From the NCBI GenBank assembly GCA_044464765.1, contig JBIQKZ010000002.1, positions 200,266 to 264,265 on the forward strand: a stretch of 64,000 nucleotides of DNA. The letters are read 5' to 3'. This document shows positions 35,534 to 44,114 of this stretch, piece after piece. This DNA comes from JBIQKZ01 sp044464765 (GTDB lineage: Bacteria > Pseudomonadota > Gammaproteobacteria > Burkholderiales > Burkholderiaceae_B). Each line of letters begins with the position of its first letter. Positions within the stretch are counted from its first letter, which is position 1. The notes under the pieces are model-generated. The model saw only the letters and a list, made by a program, of their open reading frames with translations, was not told the DNA's origin and made no database searches. Made by a program: the position numbers and the translations under genes.

Positions 35534-37883
35534 GAGTGCTCCGATCAGGGGCGAGCGGCGAGCCCGCAGCGTTGAGAGGCGAGGAAGAGGATGTTGCGGC
35601 GGCACTACGCGGAGCCAGCCGGACCCGCCGTAGCAGCAGCGCGTTGAGAGCCACGATGACTGAACTACCCGACATCGAAAGAGCAGCAACCTCGGGTGAC
35701 AGCGTAAAGGGGTACAGCACGCCGGCTGCCAACGGAAAGGCGAACACGTTGTAGCCGACCGCCCAGGCCAGGTTCTGGTGCATCTTACGCAGCGTCGCTC
35801 GGGCTACGGTAATCGCTCGGACAACGTCGTGCGGATCGCTGCGCATCAGGACGATGTCCGCGCTGTCGATAGCCACGTCCGTACCGGCGCCGATTGCAAA
35901 GCCGACGTCGGCCTGCGTAAGTGCCGGGGCGTCGTTGATGCCGTCGCCGACCATGCCGACCTTGAGACCCTGCGCTTGCAGCTTTTTGACTTCGTCGGCC
36001 TTGCCCCCAGGCAACACATCAGCCAGCACGATATCGATCCCGAGATCTCGAGCCACGCGCTCGGCGGTCGGCCGGTTGTCGCCAGTGATCATGGCGACCT
36101 TTATGCTGCGCCGGTGCAGCTCATCGATTGCCGCGCGCGAGGTCTCACGGATCGCGTCAGCAATTGCAATAAGGCCTACGAGCTGACCACCGACAGCGGT
36201 AAAGATTACCGTGCGACCTGCGCCGGTTAGACGCTGCGCGTCGACTTCCAAGACGCGAAGGTCGATACCATGTTCCACCATGAGCAGGCGGTTGCCAAGC
36301 AACACCTGCACCTCGTCGACCATGCCCATGGCGCCTTGCCCATCGATGTTGGTGAAGGCCACAGCACGTTCTGATATCGGACCGGCACGCTTGAGGATGG
36401 CCTGTGCCAGGGGATGCTCGGAGTGCGCTTCCACAGCAGCGGCGACCGCAAGCAGCCGTTCCTGCGTCCAATCCGCCGCGATGGCCATCTCGACGACTTC
36501 CGGCGCGCCCACGGTCAAAGTGCCGGTCTTGTCGAAAATCACGACGTCCAGCCGGGCGCTCTTTTCGATGGATTCCGCATGCTTAAAAAGGATGCCGTGG
36601 CGGGCACCTAACCCCGTCCCAATCATGATCGCCATGGGTGTCGCCAACCCAAGCGCGTCCGGACAAGCGATTACAAAAACGGTAATCGTGAGCGTGAGAG
36701 CAAAGAGCAACGGCTGGCCCAACCACCAGAACCACACGGCGAACGTCCCCAAGCCGATCACGATTGCTGCAAGCACGAGCCATTGCGAGGCGCGGTCGGC
36801 GAGCAACTGGGCGGGCGCCTTGGAATTCTGAGCGTCCTGCACCAGTTTGATGATCTGTGCGAGCGCGGTGTCACTGCCGATTTTGGTGGCGCTGTAGGTA
36901 AACGCGCCACTCTTGTTGATCGACCCAGCGACCACGAGTGCGCCTGGATCCTTGCGCACAGGCATGGATTCTCCGGTCAGCATCGACTCATCGACCTGGG
37001 AGCTGCCTTCCGTCACAACCCCGTCAACAGGGACTTTTGCACCCGGGCGCACGACCACTAGGTCTCCGACCAACACCTCCGCGGTCGCCATCTCAATCTC
37101 TTGACCGCTGCGTCGCACAACGGCGCGCGGCGGTGAGAGCTTCAGCAGGGCCTTCATCGCATCCGAAGCACCGGCGCGGGCCCGCATCTCGAGCCAGTGA
37201 CCTAGCAGGACAAAAGTGAGCAGGACGGCGGACGCCTCGAAAAAGTTGGGACCGTCGAAGAGAAACGTTGAAGCTATACTAAACCCGTAGCCGGTGCCGA
37301 CGCTCAGTAGCACCAGCACCGCCATGTCGAGAACGCCGCGCCGCAGCGAGCGAACCGCGGCGGCGAAGAATGGCCACCCGGGATACAGCACCGCGCCGGT
37401 CGCCAGCAGGAATAGCCAGACATTCTCTCGCAGACCGAAAGGAACGGGCGGCGGTTCCATCATGCCCATCGGCGACCATAGGAATACCGGGATCGCAAAG
37501 GCGAGCGCGACCAGAAAGCGGCGGCGCATATCGCGGGCTGCGGCATGCAAATCGTTTCCGTGGTGCATGCCGGCGTGCGCGTCATGGGCCTTCGCATGCG
37601 CGCTGTGCGGCTGCTTACGCCCAACTTCTGGCGTCGGCTCGGCATCTTGCCCCACCGCCTCACAATCGAATCCGCATTTCCTGATCGCGGCGGCGACCGC
37701 CCCAGTCGAGAGACTAGTAGGATCAAAGGACACTTTCAGGCTCGCATTGGCGTAGTTGGCGGATACTGCGGTGACGCCTGGTACGGCCGCGACTACTTTC
37801 TCTAGGGTGCGCGCGCATCCGGCGCTCACCATGCCGCCAATAGGCCAAGTGCGCGTCCTCGCCGCTGTTTTATGGACAGGCAT
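35526..37883 (-). CDS. Heavy-metal P-type ATPase with CPD motif
   Basis: 785-residue P1B-type ATPase. An N-terminal HMA-like domain (residues about 10-75) reads GGMVSAGCARTL, where the usual first Cys of CxxC is Ser. A His-rich stretch (HSAHAKAHDAHAGMHHGNDLH) follows. The membrane motif is ACPDALGLATP (near residue 407), that is CPD instead of CPC, with DKTGTLT and GDGINDAPAL intact. Metal specificity may differ from Cu(I) pumps. ATG at 37881-37883 overlaps the methyltransferase stop. Third gene of the long minus-strand operon. Confidence 0.92.
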   Translation of the reverse strand: MPVHKTAARTRTWPIGGMVSAGCARTLEKVVAAVPGVTAVSANYANASLKVSFDPTSLSTGAVAAAIRKCGFDCEAVGQDAEPTPEVGRKQPHSAHAKAHDAHAGMHHGNDLHAAARDMRRRFLVALAFAIPVFLWSPMGMMEPPPVPFGLRENVWLFLLATGAVLYPGWPFFAAAVRSLRRGVLDMAVLVLLSVGTGYGFSIASTFLFDGPNFFEASAVLLTFVLLGHWLEMRARAGASDAMKALLKLSPPRAVVRRSGQEIEMATAEVLVGDLVVVRPGAKVPVDGVVTEGSSQVDESMLTGESMPVRKDPGALVVAGSINKSGAFTYSATKIGSDTALAQIIKLVQDAQNSKAPAQLLADRASQWLVLAAIVIGLGTFAVWFWWLGQPLLFALTLTITVFVIACPDALGLATPMAIMIGTGLGARHGILFKHAESIEKSARLDVVIFDKTGTLTVGAPEVVEMAIAADWTQERLLAVAAAVEAHSEHPLAQAILKRAGPISERAVAFTNIDGQGAMGMVDEVQVLLGNRLLMVEHGIDLRVLEVDAQRLTGAGRTVIFTAVGGQLVGLIAIADAIRETSRAAIDELHRRSIKVAMITGDNRPTAERVARDLGIDIVLADVLPGGKADEVKKLQAQGLKVGMVGDGINDAPALTQADVGFAIGAGTDVAIDSADIVLMRSDPHDVVRAITVARATLRKMHQNLAWAVGYNVFAFPLAAGVLYPFTLSPEVAALSMSGSSVIVALNALLLRRVRLAPRSAAATSSSSPLNAAGSPLAPDRSTHE

Positions 37884-38545
37884 CAAAGTTCCCCTTCGTG
37901 TGAATCATGAGCTCGCCGGCGTCGAGGCAGGAATGCGGGCACCTCGCGCATGTAGCGGGCGTAATCGTCGCCAAAACGAGCCAAACTGTCGCGCTCCTCA
38001 CGCCGAGCCAACCGCGCATAGGCCCACAGCAGCACGGGGTAGAAGATAATCGTGATCAACGTCGGCCACTGTAGTAAGAATCCAGTCACCACTAGGGCAA
38101 ACGCCACGTATTGCGGATGGCGGATGCGTGCGTAGATGCCCTCCCGCGCGACCCGACCCTCGCGCTGTGCCTGGTACAAGATCGGCCAGGCAGACGCCAG
38201 CAGCCAGAACCCACCGCCCATCAGCACGAAACTCGCCAAATGAAACGGCCCAAAATGCGGGTTGGCGCGCCATCCGAACCACATTTCAAGCAAGTGCCCT
38301 GCGTCATGGCTGAGCCAGTCTACTTGTGGATAGGTCGCGCTCAGCCAGCCGGACAGCAGGTAAAGCGTGAGCGGAAACCCGTACATCTCAGCAAACAACG
38401 CCACGACAAACGCCGAGAACATCCCAAACCCCCGCCAATCCCATCTGGTCAACGGCTTATAAAAGCTCCAAGCGAAGAAGATAAAGAATGCTGCGTTAAT
38501 GGCGGCAAGGAGCCATAGGCCATATTCGCCTTGAGATTCATGCAT
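37883..38545 (-). CDS. Membrane methyltransferase (isoprenylcysteine carboxyl methyltransferase family)
   Basis: 220-residue integral membrane protein with five or six hydrophobic segments. The C-terminal half has the ICMT/PEMT signature GIYARIRHPQYVAFALVVTG and the SAM-binding REERDSLARFGDDYARY region. Similar proteins are frequent in bacterial heavy-metal islands, substrate unknown. ATG 38543-38545 follows AGGAAGG. It overlaps the ATPase start by one base. A decayed N-terminal duplicate lies at 39433-39684. Confidence 0.88.
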   Translation of the reverse strand: MHESQGEYGLWLLAAINAAFFIFFAWSFYKPLTRWDWRGFGMFSAFVVALFAEMYGFPLTLYLLSGWLSATYPQVDWLSHDAGHLLEMWFGWRANPHFGPFHLASFVLMGGGFWLLASAWPILYQAQREGRVAREGIYARIRHPQYVAFALVVTGFLLQWPTLITIIFYPVLLWAYARLARREERDSLARFGDDYARYMREVPAFLPRRRRAHDSHEGEL

Positions 38546-38546
38546 G

Positions 38547-38849
38547 TCAGTGCCTTCCTGAAGATATATCGGAGCTGTCCTTCGATGAAGCGCTATCGCG
38601 CATACTGGCATGTCCGCCATCGGGCGGGCGATCCGCTTTGTTCTCGTCATCATCACGACCGTGGTCACCATGACCGCCGTGCATGAACTTATGCATTAAG
38701 GGACACAGCAGTAGAAGGCCCAGCGGCAACCAGCGCAGCGATCCCGCGAGATGAGCACGGTGCTCCGCAATTAGGTAAAACGCTGCCAGCGCTAGGAAGA
38801 CCCAGAGAGTCCAGCGCCGGCGCTTAGGCGAGGTGTGGTTGATAGACAT
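38547..38849 (-). CDS. DUF2933 membrane protein with His-rich tail (copy 1)
   Basis: 100 residues with one or two hydrophobic segments (LWVFLALAAFYLIAEHRAHL and LRWLPLGLLLLCPLMHKFM) then HGGHGDHGRDDDEN, a His/Asp-rich tail. This is the DUF2933 pattern, a small inner-membrane protein common in copper and silver islands. Function unknown; the tail could bind metal. It is the first gene of the operon that ends with acetate kinase, one base from the methyltransferase gene. Confidence 0.85.
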   Translation of the reverse strand: MSINHTSPKRRRWTLWVFLALAAFYLIAEHRAHLAGSLRWLPLGLLLLCPLMHKFMHGGHGDHGRDDDENKADRPPDGGHASMRDSASSKDSSDISSGRH

Positions 38850-39432
38850 GGAAGTGCCCTCTGCGAATGGCGCCGGGATGGCGAGCAGTTTTGGAAGGAG
38901 TCGATATCGACGTAAGGCTTACATTTGTAGCAATTTCATTGCGTTTGGCCCGGATGCGCCTCGGGTCTTCATCGCCTAGACTGGCGGTTCGTGCGCGCAC
39001 ACTGGGTTCGCACGGTCGAAACCGGCTTGAGCCATGTGGGTCATACTTCCCCGCTCCCTCGTGCGATCCGAAGTAACGGCGGCTCAAGTACGTACCGCTC
39101 TGCTTAATCTTTCTCGAGATGCCCGACGTTGAAACGACCCACTCGGTTAGTCGTTTCATGCGCACATCTCCTAATTAGTTCGAAGTTGAAATCCGGCAAG
39201 CCCGGCGCGGTATGGACTGAATTGCACTGAACAACGGTTTCAATATATCTAAGCGCCCCTTTCAATCCGATGACTCCACAATTACATTTTTGTAATCACA
39301 GCAAACAGAACCACTCGTTTGAGGTGGACTTCCACGAACAGATCAAGCATCAAAGCGCTTATTCACGGCTTGGTGAAGCCCGTTTGTCCTCGTTTTAACC
39401 GTGCTGAATCGGCCTACGGGCTATAGTCACTG
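38850..39432. other. Upstream region of the minus-strand operon
   Basis: 583 bases with no convincing gene. A 113-codon frame (38824-39165, minus) overlaps the DUF2933 gene and has no recognisable domain. The region holds cop box 2 (39281-39296) and presumably the operon promoter. Confidence 0.55.
39281..39296. promoter_or_regulatory. Cop box 2
   Basis: Exact ATTACA-TTTT-TGTAAT palindrome. It is about 430 bases upstream of the DUF2933-led minus-strand operon and 137 bases before the methyltransferase remnant on the plus strand, so its present target is uncertain. Confidence 0.7.
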
Positions 39433-39684
39433 GTGATTCTCTACTCTGCGACCTCCGCTTTCGGTTTTTTCAAATCGACCACCGGGCGAGACTGGCGAAC
39501 ATTCAAGGCGTTTACGGCATTCGTTGTAGCTTTGTTCGTGGAAATGTATGGCTTCCCACTGACGCTTTACCTGTTCTCAGGATGGCTTCAGAAGCGCCTC
39601 CCAACCGACGAGCCACTGTCGCACGACGGTTGGCCACTCGTGGTCGACGCTGTTCGAGTCGAAAGTAGATCTGCACTTCGGTGA
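39433..39684 (+). pseudogene. ICMT-type methyltransferase, N-terminal remnant
   Basis: The frame encodes FVVALFVEMYGFPLTLYLFSGW and LSHDGWPLV, matching residues of the intact methyltransferase at 37883-38545 (FVVALFAEMYGFPLTLYLLSGW, LSHDAGHLL). After about 70 codons the frame departs from the family, and the C-terminal SAM-binding half is not found. A decayed duplicate. Confidence 0.75.
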
Positions 39685-39933
39685 GTTGCACACGACTAGC
39701 TAGTTTTTCCTGGAATATGGTTTCTATCTGCTGTCCGGCTTGGAGCGCGCCGAAATCGATCGCTATCCGGAACCGGGATAGAATCGGTAGCGATATTGCT
39801 TGACCTTGTCACGATGGGAAGGTTTATCTTGTTATTGGCAGAACGCAATGTGGGACTGCCGGGTAGAGGAAACCGAGGCGACCTACCGGCTCACCCTACC
39901 CTTCGGATCGAATTGACACCTAAGGAGTAACGT

Positions 39934-40245
39934 ATGGAACAAATCGAATTTAAGGTAGCAGGAATGACTTGCGGCGCCTGCGTCGCCCGAGTGACCCGGA
40001 CACTTCTCAGCATACCTGGGGTGCGTAACGCGGAGGTGGACCTTGCGCGGGGCATGGCGCGCGCCCAAGTGGACGACATCGCTGCGGTACAACCTGCCTT
40101 GCTACAGGCTCTCGCGGCGGCGGGCTACCCTTCTGAGCCGCTGACCGGCAGCGCAGTCAGTGTGGAAGGCACTCAAGGAGCCGCCCCGGGGGGCTCTAGC
40201 AGCGACCCTCGAGCAAACCGCGGGGGATGCTGCTGCGGGCACTGA
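39934..40245 (+). CDS. HMA-domain metal-binding protein with Cys-rich tail
   Basis: 103 residues. Residues 1-68 are an HMA domain with the full MTCGACV copper motif. A flexible linker follows, and the protein ends GGCCCGH, a second possible metal site. No signal peptide, so a cytosolic copper chaperone or a detached N-terminal domain of a P-type ATPase is likely. A ribosome site AAGGAG precedes the ATG. The nearby CPD-type ATPase has a defective HMA domain, so this could be its donor; that is inference. Confidence 0.87.
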   Translation: MEQIEFKVAGMTCGACVARVTRTLLSIPGVRNAEVDLARGMARAQVDDIAAVQPALLQALAAAGYPSEPLTGSAVSVEGTQGAAPGGSSSDPRANRGGCCCGH

Positions 40246-40344
40246 GCCTGGCGAAGTAGTTGGTCGATATTTCGCCGAACACGCTGATGGCCTCCCGTAT
40301 CCTGGAAAGACTAGACTCAGCCATCCCAATTGGAGATCCTACAC

Positions 40345-40614
40345 ATGAACCATCATCCGTCCGACCCCGAGCACCTGCGGCCATCTACCTCGTTTTGGGC
40401 GCGTCCGGGGGCCAAGGCTTGGATTTCCCTCGTCCTAGTGACGGGTTTTTACCTACTGCGGGAGCATTGGGGGCATATCGCCGGTTGGTGGCCTTATTTA
40501 CTCCTTGCAGCCTGTCCGCTGATACATCTGATGCATGGGCACGGCGGACACCAACATGGCAATTCGAGCGAACCAGATTTGACGCAGCGCGACGAAACAA
40601 CCGAAGGTAAATAA
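40345..40614 (+). CDS. DUF2933 membrane protein (copy 2)
   Basis: 89 residues. Two hydrophobic stretches (AWISLVLVTGFYLLREHWGH and WWPYLLLAACPLIHLMHG) are followed by HGHGGHQHG, the DUF2933 pattern. ATG 40345 was chosen because a TGGAG site lies nine bases upstream. Same family as the proteins at 38547 and probably 43775. Inner membrane; function unknown, His-rich end may bind copper. Confidence 0.85.
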   Translation: MNHHPSDPEHLRPSTSFWARPGAKAWISLVLVTGFYLLREHWGHIAGWWPYLLLAACPLIHLMHGHGGHQHGNSSEPDLTQRDETTEGK

Positions 40615-40732
40615 GATCGCTGCTGCTGGCAACGGTGACTATCCGCCCGAGGAGGCGGCGATAACGTCGCCGCTAAAGCGCCCAGTGCGTAGTTACCTTT
40701 CAGAACCGCCAGTCGATCTACTTACTTAATAG

Positions 40733-42163
40733 TTAACTGTTGTAAGTCGCGCGATCTCGATCCCGAGGAAGTTTGATCTCAAAAACTATTTGCCCATCCT
40801 CATTTTTTGCAGTAATGGTGCCGCCATGTGTGTCAATAATCGATTTGACAATGGCTAGGCCTAAACCGGCTCCGTCGCCCTTACGTTGGCGTGAAGGATC
40901 CGCGCGGTAAAATCGGTCAAACAATCTGGGAAGATGTTCGGAATTAATCATTAGTCCCGGGTTTTTTACACAAATAATCACCATATCGTTGCTGTTCACT
41001 GCTAGTGAAACTGTGACTGCGCGCCCCTCAGGGGTATAGCGTATGGCATTAGATAAAAGATTGGTCAGGGCGCGGCGTATCATCAAGCTATCGCCCTGAA
41101 TACGTAAGACTGGTCCTTCGCGTATCAATGAAACAGAGCGTTCTTCAGCCCATGCCTCGAAGTAATCAAATAGACCTTGCACTTCCGCAGCCAGATTCAC
41201 ACTGACCAGCTCAGGTTTGAGCTGGTTATTATCGGCTTGCGCCAAAAACAGCATATCTGCGACCATTTTGGCCATACGTTCGTACTCTTCCAGATTCGAA
41301 TACAGAATTTCGCGATACTGCTCAATGCTACGTGCTTGGGATAGGGCAACTTCCGTTTGTGTCTTCAAATTGGTGATCGGGGTACGCAGTTCATGGGCGA
41401 TATCAGCCGAAAAATTGGAGAGCCGTCGAAAGACCCCTTCAATTCGCTCGAGCATGTCGTTAAACGACATCGCTAACTCGGTCAATTCGACTGGTACTGT
41501 CTCAGGGGCGAGTCGGATATGCAATTGATCTGATCTAATGCGTCCGATTTCCTGGCTAATGCGTCGAATTGGCGCATGGCCTTGATAAACAGCAAACCAT
41601 GTCGCCAAAATCGCAACCAAGCACGCCGCCACCGTAATAATTCTCAAGTAGCTACGGAAGCTTTCAAGATAGTGCAAATGGAAATTGATCTCGGTGGCAA
41701 CCGCTATGGTTAAGGGCTTTCCGTCTGGAAAGCCCTTTTGCATGAGCTGCACAACAGCACCTCTGTAGGTTTGTCGCTTATCTCGCCAGATTTTTACCGA
41801 GTCAAGATCTATCGTGTCCGTAATGGGAGCCAATCGTGCAAAACCATCAAGATTCGAATTAGGCGTAGCGTAAATCACATTTCCGGTAAGGTCCGAAATG
41901 CGAAACTGCGCATTATGGTGACCTGATATCGCCGCGGCCAACTGTTGCCTCAGCGCATTTGGTTCTTGACTGGCTGGCGGTCCGGAAAGTGACTTCGCCA
42001 GAGATTGAACAACAGCATTAAGTTCATCAACATCCTGCTGAACAAAGTGGCTATTAATGGATCGTTCGACCATCCATCCAAACGTAAGAAGCACCACCGT
42101 TATGACTGCTCCGATGGATATCGTCAGGCGCAGGGCCAGGGACACGGGACGACGTGCCATCAT
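40733..42163 (-). CDS. copS: Heavy-metal sensor histidine kinase (CopS/CusS-like)
   Basis: 476 residues. Two membrane helices (residues about 13-32 and 172-190) flank a periplasmic sensor region; a HAMP segment follows. The phosphoacceptor His lies in SADIAHELRTPITNLK, and the ATPase domain has NLLSNAIRYTPEG (N box) and GDGAGLGLAIVKSI (G box). It should sense periplasmic Cu and phosphorylate the adjacent regulator. The ATG directly follows the regulator stop (TGA at 42164-42166), so the genes are coupled. Confidence 0.93.
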   Translation of the reverse strand: MMARRPVSLALRLTISIGAVITVVLLTFGWMVERSINSHFVQQDVDELNAVVQSLAKSLSGPPASQEPNALRQQLAAAISGHHNAQFRISDLTGNVIYATPNSNLDGFARLAPITDTIDLDSVKIWRDKRQTYRGAVVQLMQKGFPDGKPLTIAVATEINFHLHYLESFRSYLRIITVAACLVAILATWFAVYQGHAPIRRISQEIGRIRSDQLHIRLAPETVPVELTELAMSFNDMLERIEGVFRRLSNFSADIAHELRTPITNLKTQTEVALSQARSIEQYREILYSNLEEYERMAKMVADMLFLAQADNNQLKPELVSVNLAAEVQGLFDYFEAWAEERSVSLIREGPVLRIQGDSLMIRRALTNLLSNAIRYTPEGRAVTVSLAVNSNDMVIICVKNPGLMINSEHLPRLFDRFYRADPSRQRKGDGAGLGLAIVKSIIDTHGGTITAKNEDGQIVFEIKLPRDRDRATYNS

Positions 42164-42847
42164 TCAGCTCGGGCTGCTGACATCAAGCATGTAACCCATG
42201 CCGCGAACGGTATGGATTAGCTTGGGTTCAAAGGCGTCGTCGATTTTAGCGCGCAGGCGCCGAATCGCCACGTCAATGACATTGGTATCACTGTCAAAAT
42301 TCATGTCCCACACTTGGGAGGCTATCAGGGACCGTGGCAATACCTCGCCTTGGCGGCGCACCAATAGTTCGAGCAACGCGAACTCTTTGTTGGTTAGATT
42401 AATGCGTACCTCTTGCCGCGTTGCCCGCCGACGAGGGATGTCCAGCACGAGGTCGGCCACTTGCAATTGATCATGAAAGATTGACGTGGTTCCTCGGCGC
42501 AGTAAGGTACGCACTCGCGCGAGCAGTTCCGAGAAAGCAAAAGGCTTAATCAAATAATCGTCGGCACCCAGCTCCAGGCCCTTGACCCGGTCTTCCACGC
42601 TATCGCGCGCCGTCAAGAACAATACTGGTGTAGTCGATTTCGCTTCGCGCAAGGCTTGAAGAATACGCCAACCGTCAACATCCGGCAGCATGACATCCAG
42701 GATGATCAAATCATAGTCTTCAGTCAGCGCAAGGTGATGCCCGTCCAGGCCCGTACGAGCCAGATCGACCACAAATCCAGACTCCATCAAGCCTTGGCGC
42801 ACATACTCGCCGGTTTTTATCTCATCTTCAACGACGAGTAGTTTCAT
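42164..42847 (-). CDS. copR: Copper response regulator (CopR/CusR-like)
   Basis: 227-residue OmpR-type regulator. Receiver domain with phosphoacceptor Asp51 (LIILDVMLPDVDGW) and Lys in the FLTARDSVEDRVKG/KPFAFSELLARV region; C-terminal winged helix (DSDTNVIDVAIRRLRAKID, HTVRGMGYML). Likely binds the ATTACA-N4-TGTAAT boxes, one of which lies 122 bases upstream of its own start, indicating autoregulation. First gene of the copRS operon. Confidence 0.93.
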   Translation of the reverse strand: MKLLVVEDEIKTGEYVRQGLMESGFVVDLARTGLDGHHLALTEDYDLIILDVMLPDVDGWRILQALREAKSTTPVLFLTARDSVEDRVKGLELGADDYLIKPFAFSELLARVRTLLRRGTTSIFHDQLQVADLVLDIPRRRATRQEVRINLTNKEFALLELLVRRQGEVLPRSLIASQVWDMNFDSDTNVIDVAIRRLRAKIDDAFEPKLIHTVRGMGYMLDVSSPS

Positions 42848-43264
42848 GGGTCACTCCTGCAAATTCCTTCTGTTTTGCGCCTGAATCAAAGGCGGCGCTC
42901 TGACCTGGCATCGTCAGAATTCATAGCAAGACTCTACCCGCGCGAAGCTGACAGCACGATGACTGGAGAATTACAGAATTGTAATCTGCCGATTGCAGAC
43001 AAGTTTCTCTTGAACAGCGGAGCGGCGGTGAATTTGCTCAAACGTTGTGCAGGAATGTGCGAGCATCTGCGAAGCATGCGTTCAAGAATGTAGTCAGCAT
43101 CAGATGAAGCATTATCAGCATCGCGCCGAAGCGTGTCGAAAATGCGTAGAAGTGTTTGAGTAAATGGCTCACTGAGCGCTGATTGAAGACGACCTACCCC
43201 CTAACCGAAAAGGTCGAAGTGAACTGGGAAAATCAGGGCCAGCCCGTTTAATGTATCTGACCCA
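42848..43264. other. copR upstream region
   Basis: 417 bases between copR (leftward) and the end of copZ. It contains cop box 3 at 42970-42985. No further gene or RNA is supported. Confidence 0.55.
42970..42985. promoter_or_regulatory. Cop box 3
   Basis: Exact ATTACA-GAAT-TGTAAT palindrome, 122 bases upstream of the copR start. Fits autoregulation of copRS. Confidence 0.8.
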
Positions 43265-43465
43265 TTAAGCCTTGAGCACCGGCGTATACCCAACTTCTCG
43301 AATGGCGCGTTCGATGACATCCAGATTGGATGACCCCTCCACACGGACCAAATGTTGGGAAAGATCAATGTGAACGGATGCCGTCGGGACGGTTTCCTTA
43401 ACGGCACGAGCGATCGTATCCACGCAATGGCCACACGTCATATCCTTCACTTCAAACTCAATCAT
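43265..43465 (-). CDS. copZ: Copper chaperone CopZ-like HMA protein
   Basis: 66-residue single HMA domain with the Cu(I) motif DMTCGHCVDTI near residues 8-18 and the usual beta-alpha-beta-beta-alpha-beta length. It would carry Cu(I) in the cytosol to P-type ATPases. Its promoter is of the CueR type (43489-43519), unlike the cop-box genes around it, so it should respond to cytosolic Cu(I). No cueR gene is seen in the window. Confidence 0.92.
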   Translation of the reverse strand: MIEFEVKDMTCGHCVDTIARAVKETVPTASVHIDLSQHLVRVEGSSNLDVIERAIREVGYTPVLKA

Positions 43466-43488
43466 TGCACTCTCCTAAAGTAAAAGAC

Positions 43489-43519
43489 ACCTTAAACCTT
43501 CCTACGGTAGCAATGTCAA
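43489..43519 (-). promoter_or_regulatory. CueR-type promoter of copZ
   Basis: On the minus strand: -35 TTGACA (43514-43519), a 19-bp spacer, then -10 TAAGGT (43489-43494). The spacer contains the GGAAGGT half-site typical of CueR operators. The over-long spacer is the hallmark of MerR-family activation. Confidence 0.75.
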
Positions 43520-43652
43520 GCCAGCCCTTAGCTATATTTACCCGTATTACTAAATTATTGTCCGAGTTTCCCCAGGCAATCAAGAGGACACCATCTCTAC
43601 TTCTGTGACAGTAACGAAAAATTTCATCATCACGATCACGCAGTGAGCAAAC

Positions 43653-43668
43653 ATGACAAATATGTAAT
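43653..43668. promoter_or_regulatory. Cop box 4
   Basis: ATGACA-AATA-TGTAAT, one mismatch to the consensus, 106 bases upstream of the small membrane protein gene at 43775. Confidence 0.65.
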
Positions 43669-43774
43669 GAGAGCGTAATCGGACTGACAGCCTGGGTTCG
43701 CTACAGTGCATTGGGTACTGCCCCTTTATCACTGTCGGGTAGATCTGAAGCAACCTGCCTATTTGAAGGAAACG

Positions 43775-44038
43775 ATGATGAAATGTGATGTAAAAACCAT
43801 GATGAAGGCGGCTCTTGGCCTAGCCGTCGTCGTCGCCGTGGCGTACGCGACTTTACCCGCCGCCCGTGGATGGATTACCGTTAGCGCCCCATTTTTATTC
43901 TTCTTGATTTGTCCCTTGATGATGTTTTTCATGATGAAAGGCATGCAGTCCTGCCACAAAGAGCAAAAGGTCGAAAACGACCAAGCCGATAATGCCACAA
44001 ATAAAGCATTGATCGGCCACGCACCGCTCAAGGATTAA
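43775..44038 (+). CDS. Small DUF2933-like membrane protein (copy 3)
   Basis: 87 residues with a hydrophobic segment AALGLAVVVAVAYATLPAA and a second, APFLFFLICPLMMFFMMKGM, ending in CHKEQK. The ICPLMMFFMM block corresponds to LLCPLMH in the DUF2933 proteins of this island. Met and Cys residues near the membrane could contact copper. ATG 43775 follows GAAGGA. A cop box lies upstream; the next gene (44115) is in the same direction. Confidence 0.8.
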   Translation: MMKCDVKTMMKAALGLAVVVAVAYATLPAARGWITVSAPFLFFLICPLMMFFMMKGMQSCHKEQKVENDQADNATNKALIGHAPLKD

Positions 44039-44114
44039 TTGACCCGGGGTTTCGTCATTCCCTAAACATCACGGCCTTCTGATGTGAGCAACCTGGATTA
44101 ACGGACATCACGTA

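Noticed and set aside
38824..39165. 113-codon frame overlapping the start of the DUF2933 gene
   Set aside because: Arg/Ser-rich composition typical of a chance frame in GC-rich DNA; no homology recognised.
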